Assembly: GCA_037179515.1 (NCBI GenBank)
Contig: JAXCGZ010016986.1
Span: forward strand, 265,001 to 329,000
DNA length: 64,000 bases
Origin: Halocaridina rubra
Taxonomy: Eukaryota; Arthropoda; Malacostraca; Decapoda; Atyidae
Reading direction: 5' to 3'
The notes below the pieces were generated by a model that was given only the letters and a program-made list of their open reading frames with translations, had not been told where the DNA came from and searched no databases. Each line of letters opens with the position of its first letter. Position 1 is the stretch's first letter. The position numbers were made by a program, and so were the translations under genes. This document shows positions 46,191 through 63,713 of the stretch, piece by piece.

Positions 46191-46494
46191 CATACACATT
46201 TGGTTATATACGTATACCATATTGTTAGTTAGCTAGACACACAAATAAATTTCATAAACGCATCTGACGCGGTTTTGTATATGGTTAGGATCTCACGTGG
46301 GATCGTAGCCCTACACAGAACCGCGTCAGATGCGTTTATGAAATCCATTTGTGTGTCTAGCTAACTAACAATATGGTATACGTATATAACCAAATGTGTA
46401 TGTCGAGTGTAATTGCCTAATTATGCTTATGGGAGAAGACCCATGCTCGTAGCAATATGGTATCCTAGGGGTACACTGTTAAAGAAATCGGGCC
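46140..46494. mobile_element. Family P1 palindrome, copy 3, extended into flanking LINE sequence
   Basis: The core palindrome (centre near 46296) is flanked by further inverted arms that are LINE tail, not P1. The left arm, 46140-46222, is repeated in inverse at 46370-46451. A second P1 end (CAATATGGTATCCTAGGG to AATCGGGCC) follows at 46453-46494. Confidence 0.85.
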
Positions 46495-46549
46495 TAAGAC
46501 GGGACTGGCCGGGACAACTCGATATTAAGTCTTCTTTTAGGTCCTACCC

Positions 46550-46752
46550 CCCCCCCATGCCTACATTAACACCGAATATTCTGTTATATTCGTTACACCT
46601 TCCATACTATTTTCTCACATATGACAAGTCTCAACACTCTCCATCTCTCTTTCTCTTTACCTTTTTCTCGTTTCCTTGGTGCCCGGGCCCGATGAAGGCA
46701 ATTTTCCCCGCCTCGTGTCACAGTAAAAGAATATTAAAAAAAAAAAAAAAGA
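46550..46752 (+). mobile_element. SINE-D copy with A-rich end
   Basis: CGAATATTCTGTTATATTCG, CTCAACACTCTCCATCTCTC and TGGTGCCCGGGCCCGATGAA, then CTCGTGTCACAG and an A16-like run. Confidence 0.7.
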
Positions 46753-46900
46753 TTCCCTTGCTGTAGATGATAAAGAATCATTTAGGGAGACTTCGAAGGG
46801 GACCAAATTGGAGGAAATGAGGGAGATGGTTTATCTGAAAGACATTAGGAAATGGAATGAGGAAGATGCTTACTGATTTACTGATTATGTCTCTGAAAAG

Positions 46901-47342
<442 letters not shown>

Positions 47343-47343
47343 A

Positions 47344-47776
47344 ATGCATACACGCAGTAGGAGCCAACATGGCAGGGGGAGACTTGAAGAAAATAAAGCT
47401 AGGGTTGTAGACCTGATAAGAAAGCTTGGAGTAGTATGTGGTCCTGAGGATATTGTAAACATACACCAACTAGGTAAATATTCGAGGGAAGGAAAGCCGA
47501 GACCAACAAAAGTAACCTTTGAGAGAGGGGAGACATGTAGGGAAATAGTTGAGAAAAAAAAGTCTAAAAGACCTTCAAGAATGCAAAGAAGTGTTCATTA
47601 GACGATACAGAACACAGGAAGAGATGGGAAAGATCAAAAACCTGTTGCAAGAGGCAAGAAGGTTAAATGATGAAAGAAATGAGGAAGAGAAGAAAAATTT
47701 TCGTTACGGAATACTTCCAGACAAAGGGGAGATAAAGAAGATAATGACAGAAGATCAGGGGATGGGGCCTCATTAA
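47344..47776 (+). pseudogene. LINE ORF1-like C-terminal domain, frameshifted
   Basis: Frame 1 reads VVDLIRKLGVVCGP, VNIHQLGKYSREGKPRPTKV and FERGETCREIV. It continues in frame 2 as SLKDLQECKEVFIRRYRTQE and EEMGKIKNLLQEARRLNDER. The shift lies in the A-run near 47557-47566. The pattern (LGKY..GKPRP..V.F, then IRRD/RT.EER..ELL.EAR) is familiar from the region before the endonuclease in invertebrate CR1 elements. Confidence 0.7.
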
Positions 47777-48855
47777 GATTGTTATACACAAATGCTGATG
47801 GATTAGCTGGTAAGGCAGTAGAATTAAAAGATAGGATTCACAACAGTAAGGCAGATATAGTAGCAATTACAGAGACTAAGTTGAGTGAGGACATAAACAG
47901 TGTCACAGTTTTTCCTAAGGGCTTCAGAATACTAAGGGTCGAAAGATCTGAGAGGACTGGTGGAGGGATAGCACTGCTCATAAGTGAGAGGATTCAAGCT
48001 GAAGAGATAAACTTGGCTATAGAAAGTGAGTTCAGGGAATTTCTTGTTGCTCGCATAAATACTGGGTCAGAGAGCATTATAATAACTGTTGTATACAACC
48101 CACCAAGGAACCAAAATAGGCTTGAAATTTATGAGGAAAGTCATATAGGTACGATTGAAGTCATAAACTCAGTTGTTAACATGGCGCGGGAGAAAAAATG
48201 TAGGATTTTGATTATGGGAGACTTTAATCATAAAGAGATAGATTGGATAAATCTTGACCCACACAGTGGTGAGGACTCCTTTGGGGCAAGATTCCTAGAT
48301 TGCGTACAAGGGAATTTCCTACACCAACATGTAATGGAACCAACAAGAGCCAGGGGTGGGGATGAGCCATCACTACTTGATCTGGTGTTCACAGATAATG
48401 TGTTGGATATTGAAAATATTGAGTATGAACCACCAATTGGAAAGAGTGACCACTGTGTGTTGTTGATGGAGTATATCATTGAAGACATTCTTCCTGAGAG
48501 TAGAGGCACTGAGGACATGAGGAGGAACTATCAGAAAGGAGATTACATCAAAATGAATGAGCTTTTTGCAGTTATTGACTGGAGAACCTTATTTTACAAC
48601 AAATCTGTACAAGAAATGTATGACATCTTTTGTGAGAAATATGGGAAGATAGTAGATTGCTGCATACCTGTCACCAAAGTAGGTGTAATTCATGCCAGAG
48701 AGAAATGGTTCGATAATGGGTGTAAAAGAGCTAAGGAGTGGAGAGACAAATGCTGGAAAAGGTATAGGAGGAGAAAAAACATAAATGCCTGGCAAACCTA
48801 CAAAAGAGCAAGAAATGACTACCTAAGTAAAAGGAGAGAGGCAGAGAAAGATTGA
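47761..48855 (+). pseudogene. LINE endonuclease domain
   Basis: The endonuclease-exonuclease-phosphatase fold is recognisable from YTNADGLAGKAVEL, VAITETKLSED, VVYNPPRN, MGDFNHKEIDW, LLDLVFTD and KSDHCVLLME (catalytic Glu, Asp/Asn and Asp-His). It ends in a frame change at 48850, where reading continues in frame 2 as KIERDITRKAKENPKLFHS. Confidence 0.88.
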
Positions 48856-50599
48856 GAGGGACATCACCAGGAAGGCTAAAGAAAATCCCAAGCTTTTCCA
48901 CAGCTTTATCAGAGGAAAACTGAAGGTAAAAGAACAGGTTTTAAGGCTAAAGAGAGCGGATGGAAGCATCACTGAGACGGACGAAGAGATCTGCAAAGAA
49001 TTGAACAAGGAGTTTCAGTCAGTATTTACAGTAGAAAATACCCCACCCCCTCAGATTGCAGTGATAGAAGCTCAAGGGCCGGTATTAGAGAACATCAACC
49101 TTACAGCCACAGAGGTATGCAAGGCGCTGATGGATTTAGATGTTCATAAAGCTACAGGTCCTGATGACATATCCCCTCATGTGCTTAAAAAATGCGCAAA
49201 CACAATATCAGTGGCACTAAGTATCATATTTAAGGAGTCATTGGAGTCGGGGGAGATTCCAAGATGCTGGAAACAAGCAAATGTGATACCTATCTTCAAA
49301 AAGGGAAGGAGGGATACGGCTCTGAACTATAGACCAGTTTCCTTGACCAGCATAGTTTGCAAACTTATGGAGAAACTACTAAGGAAACATATCTCTCTTC
49401 ACTTGGAATCCTTCAACTTTTTGTCAGTGAGGCAACATGGCTTCAGAGAAGGAAGATCAACAGTAACAAACTTATTAGAATTTTATGATGAGGTAAGCCA
49501 AATCTTACAGGAAAGAGAGGGTTGGGCAGATTGCATATTCCTAGACTTCCAGAAAGCGTTTGACACTGTTCCACATGGGAGACTTATTAGGAAGCTGCAA
49601 TCAATGGCTAGAATAGGTGGAAATGTCTTGGAATGGATAAAAACTTACTGAGAAGGAAGGGAACAGAGGGTTAGAGTAAGACACTCGGTGTCTGAATGGA
49701 GAAGAGTTAGTAGTGGAGTTCCACAGGGTTCAGTTTTAGGGCCACTTTTGTTCCTTGTATATGTAAATGACCTACCAGAGTCTGTAAATTCATTCATGAA
49801 TATGTTTGCAGATGATGCAAAGATTGTGAAGAAAGTAAAAAACGAGAACAATGGTAGAGAACTTCAGGAGGATCTAAATAATCTGCATGAGTGGTCAGAA
49901 AAGTGGCTAATGAAATTCAATACCTCAAAATGTAAGGTAATGAGAATGGGTACAAGTGCAAGAAGGCCCAAGCTTGACTACTCGGTGGCTGGAGTACAGC
50001 TTCAAGAGACAGAAAATGAGAGAGATCTAGGAGTAAACATATTGGCAGATTTGTCTCCAGAAATACATATAAATGGCGTAGTAAGGGCAGCATATGCATT
50101 CTTATCAAATGTAAGGGTAGCCTTCAGGCACATGGACAAGGAAATGTTCAGAAATATTTATGTAACCTATGTGAGGCCAAAACTCGAATATGCAGCCCCC
50201 TTTTGGAATCCGCACTTGAAAAAGCACATAGCTAAGCTTGAAAAAGTTCAAAGACATGCCACGAAACTGGTGCCAGAAATACGCAATCTCGGTTATGATG
50301 AGAGGCTGAGGGAATTAGACTTGCCATCACTCGAAGCTAGAAGAGTAAGGGGGGATATGGTGACAGTCTTTAAATTCCTTCATGGTTATGATAGAGTGGA
50401 TAGGGATCGATATTTCGATATGGCTGGCTCTAGAACTAGAGGTCATAGTTTGAAGCTTCGGAAGAAAACTTGTTTGCAGGATGTAAGGAAATACTTTTTC
50501 AGTGTAAGAGTAGTTGATAATTGGAATTCGCTAAGCGAGGAGGTAGTTAATGCTACCTCAATCCATAGTTTTAAGGACAGGTATGATAAGTATCACTAA
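48846..50599 (+). pseudogene. LINE reverse transcriptase and C-terminal domain, one internal TGA
   Basis: Frame 2 carries RT motifs HKATGPDDISPHVLKKC, ANVIPIFKKG, NYRPVSLTSIVCKLMEK, HGFREG, DFQKAFDTVPH, GVPQGSVLGPLLF and the catalytic FADDAK. The TGA at 49649-49651 interrupts between KTY and EGREQRV, with the frame resuming unchanged. The last 200 codons match the copy at 1.3-2.0 kb almost exactly. Confidence 0.9.
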
Positions 50600-51117
50600 G
50601 TCTAAAAATGGAACCGATCAGGAGACGGGAAGATACGAGCTTTGGGCTCTTTCCCGTAAACACAATTAGGTAATCACAATTAGGTAATCACACTAGAGCC
50701 ACTCAGATCAATAAATAAAAATGTACATGAAAAGAAAATATACAAATGTAATTATATTTCAATTATTTATTGTTTTTCATAGCAAGAGCTTGCGTGGGCC
50801 ATGGTACAAAATAACAAGTAAATACATAAAGTAATTATCTGTAATTAATAAGTATATAAATGGTGTATTGAATGCGTATAATAAAATGTAAATAAAAAAC
50901 CAGTGCCATGACATTAGCTCCTAAATGTCAGAGGTCAAAGTCCAGGCAGTAGCTCTGTTATTTGTTATTCATATCGCTTCACTCTGTATGAAAGGCTACT
51001 CTTCTGCCGATGTTGAACTATGAGTTAGTTCTGGGAATGGTTCAAGCCCTGGCCAAGTATAACCGTAAGAAGGGCATTGTTTTCAGTGGGTCAGATAACG
51101 ATGTACAATAAAAGACA

Positions 51118-51118
<1 letters not shown>

Positions 51119-51150
<32 letters not shown>

Positions 51151-51159
51151 CTGTTGTTC

Positions 51160-51249
<90 letters not shown>

Positions 51250-51259
51250 GAACAACAGT

Positions 51260-51325
<66 letters not shown>
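51119..51325. repeat. Nested palindromic microsatellite (TTA)n-(TA)n-(TAA)n
   Basis: The arms CTGTTGTTCTTAA and TTAAGAACAACAG flank a central (TA)n at 51164-51246. Outside them (TTA)n faces (TAA)n, so about 200 bases are self-complementary. Confidence 0.93.
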
Positions 51326-51884
51326 TACGAACTTAGTCTTTATCCAAAATATATTTTTTCGTGACTCGTTCAGTAATTTACAGTATATCATCTTACAAGC
51401 TCAAAATAAGTAAACTCTTAAGAACATGCAAGTCGAAAAACTCGTAAAGGAAAGGATATTATCAACAGGATACACTGTACATCCTTAATAGATACATCTA
51501 TTCTTGAATCATAATTTTATTTGAAAGTTTCTTTCCTTTAAGAAATTCTCTCCTAAATTATTTTTTTATTTTCCCGTCATGATTATCTATTCATATATAA
51601 AATGCATTTTTTAACAATCAAAGTTTATAATAGGAAACACTCTTGCATGGCCTAAGCCGGATAGATTGGGGCCAAATAATGTCAAAGGCGAGAGAGTTAA
51701 TCTAGCACGTTTGTGCTCTTGGAGTTTGACAAATTGAATGAGTCTATGAGAGAGCGCCATGTGCTTTCGGAGTGTGACAAATTGAATGAGTATTAGGGAG
51801 CGCCATGCCATAAAAATCATATATAAATGCAGAGGAATTGATATATATATTTTGGAATATTAGTTTATCATTTATATTCGTGGA

Positions 51885-52050
51885 CTACGTTAGCCGTGTT
51901 GTTAAAGTACTCGATTTGGGAAGTTGACAGACCATCGATTGAACCTTCCGTGGGGAGATAGGAAGGGCATTCAGTCTTAATTCCTCAGCTCCAATCTGTC
52001 TTTAGCCACCCCCTTAATGGGGACTAATCGCGACAAATGGCGTAGGAAAA
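51885..52050 (+). mobile_element. SINE-C copy
   Basis: GTTAAAGTACTCGATTTGGG, then GGGCATTCAGTCTTAATTCC, TCAGCTCCAATCTGTCTTTA and CCCCCTTAATGGGGACTAAT. Confidence 0.75.
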
Positions 52051-52129
52051 ATGCATAATTTACGTTCTTTTATATAATAGGGTGTGAACACGTGTATAGA
52101 TTTTCACACCTATATTATACGTTTTCTTT

Positions 52130-52370
52130 ATATATGTGAAAAAATGTATCATATAGAAGTAATTGCGCCTGACCAGGATCGAACCTACAACACTACTGAC
52201 AATACACAAATGTACATGATGCTAACGACTGAACCTATGAAAGATGCAAAGTTAGATCTCTGCCAGCTGCCAGAGCAGGGAATGAAATCATTTACTTATC
52301 GTCTGTTTATTTCACTCCCACTTCTAAATTATATGACTCATGTTTTCACTTATGATAATTAATTTGATTG
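52130..52370. repeat. Possible decayed SINE-B-like inverted pair
   Basis: A minus-strand tRNA-like block (GTAGGTTCGATCCTGG) lies at about 52165-52230. On the plus strand, 52338-52360 reads CTCATGTTTTCACTTATGAT, like a SINE-B tail. The middle is too decayed to be certain. Confidence 0.35.
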
Positions 52371-52553
52371 ATCATTGTTGGCTCTTACAGACTCATAGAG
52401 AAATATAGTAAATGTGAACAATATGACTGAGGTTTTGGGAAGAGAGAGCAAATTGTACACAGGTATTAAGTAGAGTAAGTTCTTTTCCCATCACTAGCAG
52501 TTAACCGAAAGGATTCCTTAGCTTTTATTCAGCACACACACGCATACATATAT

Positions 52554-52559
<6 letters not shown>

Positions 52560-52636
<77 letters not shown>
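52560..52636. repeat. (GA)n
   Basis: Pure GA. Confidence 0.97.
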
Positions 52637-52639
<3 letters not shown>

Positions 52640-52869
52640 ATGTATATGCTATACATAAATAGCAATTATAGCAGCACGGTTTCGCGGTTTATTTTGCCTT
52701 CATATGGAAATTTATTTGTGACAAACATATGTCTGGAGGCGTTTTTATGTAACTGTTTTATGTTTGAGTTGGCGTTACCCCATGCAAAGCTGCTGGCGTG
52801 TTTTATCTCGTCATATATATTTACTATATTTTGAGTTAGTTATCCTATTTGAATAATTTCAAACAGTCC

Positions 52870-53930
<1,061 letters not shown>

Positions 53931-54654
53931 CATTAATTTTGTGTTTTTGCGTATGTATGATATCGCATTACACCCAAGTAAAGCAATTAAACTGACTGTT
54001 GAGAGTCTCTCGGGTAGAATTAGTAGCAAAATGTGATCACTTTTAAACCTCAGTCGTGTTGTAATGCAATAAATTAGCTTCATTCCTACTTGTTCTGTTT
54101 TTCTATACGCACTTAACATATTGTGTATCTCTACAGCTAATGGACTTTACGATGTGTATAGGATCTGGGTATTATCATATACGTTACCTACATGTATACG
54201 AGTATACCTATGCTTGTTTTTAGTGTGTATGTGTGTGTTTCATAAACTTAAACAAGGACTTTTTAGGCTAATTATTTGTCTAAAAAGTGATGAAAAAAGG
54301 TTACTCACTTTCCTTCTTACTTTAGCAGGAGTTAAGAAGCAAAAGACGCCACTGTTGTCTTCTAGTCCTTGGTTTCAGTCTGTCATGTTTTTCGTAACAA
54401 ATAGACTTTCCATATTTTATTCTCATGGCATGGGTTAGGCTGTATTATGTTCTTCGTGGTTATAATTTTTTGGTTAAAGTTTCTGAAATATTTATCAGTT
54501 TATTTCTTTGCTCATTATTTACATTAATGTAGATATTACAATGACGGAGATATAGAAAATTATCTAACTTTTATGCTTGTTTATTATTTATGTATGTATC
54601 TAAAATAATAACTATACACGTATCGGTTTTTGTTTTATTATTATTAATGTTTTA

Positions 54655-54835
<181 letters not shown>

Positions 54836-55111
54836 AACTCATCACCAGGCAGTTCTCTTTCGTATTGAATAATAGTGTTTTTCTCCTCTATTGTAGTTAT
54901 AATTCCACACCTCTCATAAGGTTTTCGGTTAATTATAGAATCTTTGGAAAGTGTTGTAAAAAGAGAGGCTTGGTCCCCAGTATGCTGAGAGTACAAAAAG
55001 GGGGGCTATATCCCCACCATGCAGCTAGCTAATAAGGTGCTAAAAAAGGAAATACAGGTGTTCTTTGTTCCCCGTTCCCCAGTCATAAACAAATGGTAAA
55101 ATTTTTTCATA

Positions 55112-55156
55112 ATAATAATAATAATAATAGTAATGATAATAATAATAATGATGATG

Positions 55157-55225
<69 letters not shown>

Positions 55226-55246
55226 GTAATGATAATAATAATAATG

Positions 55247-55308
<62 letters not shown>
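55112..55308. repeat. (AAT)n with repeated GTAATGATAAT interruptions
   Basis: The interruption block occurs near 55130 and 55226, indicating internal duplication of the array. Confidence 0.94.
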
Positions 55309-55309
<1 letters not shown>

Positions 55310-55730
55310 TGCAAAATACTATTTTCTATAATCGCCTAGTTATCAACATCATCTCCCCCGGACATTTCTCCCCCCCCCCCGGTTCCCCACCTCATATTCA
55401 TATATAACTAAGATTTTTTTTTTTCGACATCCTGTCAGCATTCGTTGTGTACTCACTTAGGCATTTTCGTACTTCCCCGACTGCCAGTCATACGTAATTA
55501 GTACATATTTCTAATTTGTACTCGCCTATATTTCATAACTAGAAAGATCATTCTCCGTGGATCCCCGTCTCATAGCCATAGTTAATTAGTCTGCAATATC
55601 TGTTTAATACTCGACCGTCTGTCTTAATGGTAGAGAGCGATACCTGTACTACCCAGTGTCCAAGTCATAATTAAACATCTTTCTCTTTTAGTCATTATTT
55701 GTGTGAGTTTTGAATAGATACCATACAAAC

Positions 55731-55731
<1 letters not shown>

Positions 55732-55792
<61 letters not shown>

Positions 55793-55822
55793 GTTATCAT
55801 CATCATTATTATTATTATCATC

Positions 55823-55863
<41 letters not shown>

Positions 55864-55868
55864 CATTA
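55732..55868. repeat. (TTA)n with TCA interruptions
   Basis: The TCATCATCATT block occurs twice (near 55797 and 55819). Confidence 0.94.
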
Positions 55869-56283
55869 TTTACTTGTTGCTTGGCATTTTTATTGCTATA
55901 CTGTTAGAGTTACTCTTAATGAATTAAGAGACGTGGAGACTAATTCTCAAAACCAGCACGGACACGGGGAATCACAACATTCATTGTTTTTCCTTTAACT
56001 ACGAGTATTGGTTATTTGTATACCTGCCGTCGCTCAAAAAATAAAAGAGCACACGCGCGCAGACACACCTGTGTTTGATTGGGTCATCCAATATGGCGGC
56101 TGCGTGGCACCACACCTGTTGGACGAGCGCATTGGAGTCTTCAACTTTAAATTTCTTCTTCTCTTCCATACCCCCCCACTCCACCCACTGCCATATCCCT
56201 ATCCCCAGCAGACGTCGGGGCTCGTTTACCCCCTCCCCCCCAAAAAAAAACCTCTTCCTATTTTCCAACAAACACCTTCACGG

Positions 56284-58486
<2,203 letters not shown>

Positions 58487-58563
<77 letters not shown>
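58487..58563. repeat. (TA)n, right edge of the SINE-B array
   Basis: Tail of the outermost plus-strand unit, starting after GTGCTTATTTGAGA. Confidence 0.96.
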
Positions 58564-58566
<3 letters not shown>

Positions 58567-58603
58567 TCCTCCTCCTCCTCCTTGCAAAATTTCAAAGTTT
58601 CAG

Positions 58604-58802
58604 TTTCAAAGTTTTACGTCACGGACTCCCTTTTCTACCAAGGGCTAGGATGGTTGCCTTCTTGTGAAGGACTTGCTTTGGCAGATGTATTCGTTACCCT
58701 GAGTGCATGCCCTTGCTAACCTCAGACCGTGGGGGGGGTGCGAACCCTCGCCCTGCCGCCTCAGAGTCGCGGACGCTACCGCCTGAGCCAAGGTGACTAC
58801 TT
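58604..58802 (-). mobile_element. SINE-A copy
   Basis: The plus strand runs from GTTTTACGTCACGGACTCCC to ACCGCCTGAGCCAAGGTGAC at the head. It is almost full length and lies beside the SINE-B array. Confidence 0.85.
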
Positions 58803-58899
58803 CCTCCTCCTTTCAGAATCTTAAGAAAATTATATAAAGTGACTGAGTGACTATAGTAGCGTCACGAAGTCCCTTGGATACCATTAGAAATCCGTGTGC

Positions 58900-61520
58900 G
58901 TATGAATGTATTTACCTAAATCACCCTCACGGGAACGAGCCCTATGCTTGGAGCTCCCCATCTCTTAGTCGATGGATGCTGATGCTGGTAAACTGGGATA
59001 GGATATGATTTCATATTTTACTTACTAATATTTGTCATATATGTCCCTAAAACTATTAATGTATTTAGCTTTCACTGTTTCCCCACACACTAAATTCCAA
59101 TCGTCTACCCTTCTTACACTGAAAAAGTACTTCCTTATATCCTGCAAAGAAGTTTTCTTACGAAGCTTCAAACTATGACCTCTAGTTCTAGAGCCATTCA
59201 GTGTGTTTCTCCATATCGACTCTGTCAAAGCCATGAAGGAAATTAAAACCGTTACAATATCCCCTCTTTTATCTCTCGCATTGAATGATAGTAAGTCTAA
59301 CTCCTTCAGCCCTTCCTCAAACTGAGATCATGTGCCAATTTCGTAGCAGGTCTTGGAACATGCTCCAGTTTTTGTATATAATATGCCAGGAGGGTCCTGA
59401 ATATTCAAGCATATACCTCATATAACCCATGTATATATATCTGAACATTTACTTATCTATATGACTGAAAGCCATCCATATGTTTGTTAAGAAAAGCATA
59501 TTACCAGAGATAACTGTCCCATTACATATACCCATAAATCTCTTTCGTTCTCAGATTTTTTAGCTTCCTCTACTGCCATTGGATACCCAAGCATAAACCT
59601 TCTTGCATTTTTACCCAGTCTCAAATTAGCCATTTGTCTAACCACTCGTGCAGGCTACTTAGGTCTCCCTGAAGTTTTTTACCACTATTTTCGTATTTTA
59701 CTTTTTCACAATCTTTGCATCATCAGCAGACACATTTGAATATGCTTTTACAGACTCTGGCATATCATTTGTATATATAAGGCATGGAAATGACCATAAA
59801 ATTGCTCCCTGTGGAACTTATCTGTTAACTTTTCTCCAGCAGACACAGTATGTCTAACTCTGATCCTCTGATCCCTTCTTTCTAAATAAGTTTTTATTCA
59901 CACAAAAACATTTCCACCTATTCTTACCATTACTTTTCACATTCTTTAAGTTCCCCATGTAGGACTAGATCAAATAAATGCCTTCTGAAATCTAAGAATA
60001 TGTAATTTGCCCATCCCTTTTTCATGTACGATTAGGCATACCTCATCATAAAATTCTAGTAAGTCTGCTAGCGTAGACTTGCCTTCTCTGAAGCCATTCT
60101 GTCTTATTAAAAAAAATCCAAGTGAGGAGAAATATGTTTTCTGTGTTGATTCTTTATAATTTTGGAAACTATTCTAGTCAATGAAACAACTCTGTTGTCT
60201 AGAGCTATGTCCCTCCTATTTTGAAGATAGATACCATGCTCACTTTTTCTAGCATCTTGGAAGCTCCCCAGAATCCAGTGATTTCTCAAATATGATGCAT
60301 AGTACCTTAGATAATGGTGTTACGCATTCTTAAGTTCATAAGTATATATATCACCAGCCCTCATAGTTTTATGGTAATGTAATTTTATCAACGCTTTGCG
60401 TACTTCTGTTGTTGAAAAGAAAATGTTCTCCAAATACTGACCCATATTTTATCTCTTCAATATGAGGGGATGAGTATTCTCTACTATTAATACTGACTGA
60501 ATTCCTTGCTTAATTTTTTGCAGATCTCTTCCTCTGTCTTAGTAATGCCACCATATACCCTTTTCAGCTTAGTTTTTATTTGAACTTTAATATCCTACTG
60601 ACGAAGTTTGAGAGTTTCCTTAGCTGTCCTTGTAGTAACTGTTGTATTCACTGTTTACTTCTTTTATTTTACTTGTGTGATTATTCCTTGCTTGCTTTAA
60701 AAGTTTTCCAGGCATTTTATACTTTTGCTCTTCATGTGGCTATCCCAGCATTTATCTTGCCAGTTCTTTGACCTCTTACCTTCATTACTGAACCATTTTT
60801 CTCTGACATTAACAATTCCTATTCTGGTGGATGGTATGCAACAACTAATGCCCTCTCATGTTCCTCACAAGATTTCGTATATCTCCTGTACAGCTTTGTT
60901 ATTAAAAATGGTCCTCCAGTCAATATCAACAAATTGACCATGTAATTATCGTGTCATGGCCTTTTGAACATCCTCGATGATATACTCCATCAGGAACACA
61001 GTGGTCATTTTTTCCTGTCGATGGCTCATACTTAATATTACCAATATCCAAAACGTAATATATGAATACTAAATCGAGCAGTGATAGCTTATCTTCTTCC
61101 ATGACCTTGTTAGTTCCAGTACATTCTCATGCAAAAAAAAAAAAAAAAAAAATCCGTGCACACAATCTAGGAATCTTGCTCCATATGAATCTGCTTCACG
61201 GTGTGAGTCAAGACCACTCCAGTCTATTTCTCTATGAATAAAATCCCCCGATAATTGATATCCCTCACTCTCTCCCCCATGCCATGTTACCTGCTGAATT
61301 GATCACTTCTGGTATAAACCTATTACTTTTTTCCCTTATGCCTCCCATCTTTGTTGAATCCTTGATTGGTTATACACTACAGCTATGACAATGCTCTTGA
61401 ACCAGTATTTACAAGAGAGACAATAAGCTCCTGAAACTCGCTTACTATATAGGTTAAAGGTCTCCAATGAATGGTAGAAGCAAGGGACTTTGATAGCAGT
61501 GGAGCCGGACTGTATACCTA
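58900..61520 (-). mobile_element. Old LINE copy, most of endonuclease to 3' end, heavily decayed
   Basis: The reverse frame at 59025-59234 retains GSRTRGHSLKLRKKTSLQDI. At 60107-60289 it retains RDIALDNRVVSLTRIVSK and KHISPHLDFF. Near 61336-61420 it retains IVIAVVYNQSRIQQR. Order and spacing agree with the 47.3-50.7 kb element. Many stops and frameshifts are present. Confidence 0.85.
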
Positions 61521-61533
61521 GCAATATGTATCT

Positions 61534-61792
<259 letters not shown>

Positions 61793-62286
61793 ATCATGCA
61801 TACATCAACATTATGCTCTCTGTGTTGTACTATACCCTTTAAGCATGAAAAGCTAGGCAGGCGTCAGCCGTAACAATATCGCTATTCACGATAGGATATT
61901 CACATATATTCTTAAAGATATTCTTTACATATAATTCTAAGTTCATTGGGGTGGAGCAAGGGGATTAAGAAGCCTTTCCTTGGTATTATCTCCCTTAACA
62001 CACGTCAAAGATTTCTAATTCGACTCGGCCACCCTTATTATTACCAATAATAAAAAGAAAAAATAAGTAAAAAGTGTCACAATCTTAATACTTGTACAAA
62101 TTGTCTTGGCCTGTCGATAAAACTTATCTCCTTGAGAACAGCGTTACCAGATCTCTTGCTAACAATCGTTGTCTCTGGCTGAGAAACTCCGTAAGAACTT
62201 TGATGAAGAGGAAAAGTTTTCATTATTTTTTCAACACTGATTCTGTTTGCAGACTTGAAAATAATGGAGGGAGGGGTTTGAGGAGC

Positions 62287-62288
<2 letters not shown>

Positions 62289-62377
<89 letters not shown>

Positions 62378-62535
62378 TTTTCCTCTAATTCTTATTTTGT
62401 TTCATTTTTACATAGAGGGATGACAAACGTAACTTCTTTTTTTTTTACCCGTATAATGGATATCCCTATTAGTCGCCTCTTACGACTTGCAGGGAGGACG
62501 AAGGTTTAATTTTCTCTCCCCACAACCATGGAGGA

Positions 62536-62568
<33 letters not shown>

Positions 62569-62635
62569 TATTATTATTATTATTACTATTATCACTATTA
62601 TATAATTGTATTTATTATTACCATTACATAACATT

Positions 62636-62700
<65 letters not shown>
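62289..62700. repeat. (GA)n at 62289-62371 and 62637-62700, with (AAT)n/(ATT)n at 62537-62590
   Basis: The trinucleotide part is again an inverted AAT-ATT pair. Confidence 0.94.
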
Positions 62701-62703
<3 letters not shown>

Positions 62704-63074
62704 GCTTTATTTACTCTTCAGGTTGTGAGAGGATTATTTCCCTCAGTTGGGGATTATTTCAAGAGGAAAAGTTGGGGAGCTATGACAGAGAAAGAGCTAC
62801 TCCTTTTTTTAATTTTTTTTTAAAGGATCAACAATGCAATACACGAAGCATACAAAAAGGGATTCAGGAAATATGTGTAATAATCTATCTCATTCATTAT
62901 TCACTCATACTACATTCAGATTAGTTTTTTGAGTGTTTTTTCAGCAGCTCTTCTACTCACAGAGGGTCGCCGTTACGTGGTAACAGTCTCTCCGTACTAC
63001 TTCACAGACTCACATATCATGGTTTTGGACACTGTGAGATCTCAGTGACATATTGTTCCTTACTATTTTAAGTG

Positions 63075-63232
63075 CCACTATGAATCCTCATTATGGGGGT
63101 GGCCACATACAGGCTGGACCTGGGGAATTAAAGTTGGAAGCCCTTCCTACTGCCCTGCATTAGGCTCGATCGTGGGTCTGTCATTTCCCAAGTCGACTGC
63201 CGTAACCACTGCGCTACATCGACATAGTGATA
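63075..63232 (-). mobile_element. SINE-C copy
   Basis: The plus strand reads ATTATGGGGGTGGCCACATA, GGGGAATTAAAGTTGGAAGC and the head complement CGTAACCACTGCGCTACATC. Confidence 0.75.
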
Positions 63233-63713
63233 GTTGTTCATTCTGGTTTATTATTTTCGATTGAAAAAACTTTTAGTCCTGAACAACTTCTGAGTGGCAA
63301 TACTTGTCATGCATTGTTATGCATAACACAAGTTTAAATTTTGTATATATTTCCTGTTTTGAATAAGTAAAATTAGATTAATAATTACTTAGTCTTTATC
63401 TCTATCAATTAACGACCGAATTATTTTTTACAGAATTTTCTGGCAAATTAGAAGGTACCGAGAGGATATCTAATCTTGAAGAATAGACTGATGTCTCCAG
63501 CAGCTCTAAGGACAGTACTGTACGTAAAGACCTCAACCAACAAACATACACACTTACTTTTGCCAGACTAAATATCCTGACCTAATCGTCTGTGATCTGG
63601 TAACTAGAAGAGATACAGACTTTACCAAAAACGTAGGAGAAACGTTGATTCTCTAATAACGCAGCAGAACTTTCATTCTCTCGAAGTTCGTTTGAAGAGA
63701 CAACTTCAACAAG

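Larger units (their letters stand above)
61800..63700. other. Intergenic DNA before the last gene
   Basis: GA tracts, an AAT/ATT pair and one SINE-C copy. No coding exons recognised. The 5' UTR and promoter of the gene at 63714 should lie in the last few hundred bases. Confidence 0.5.
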
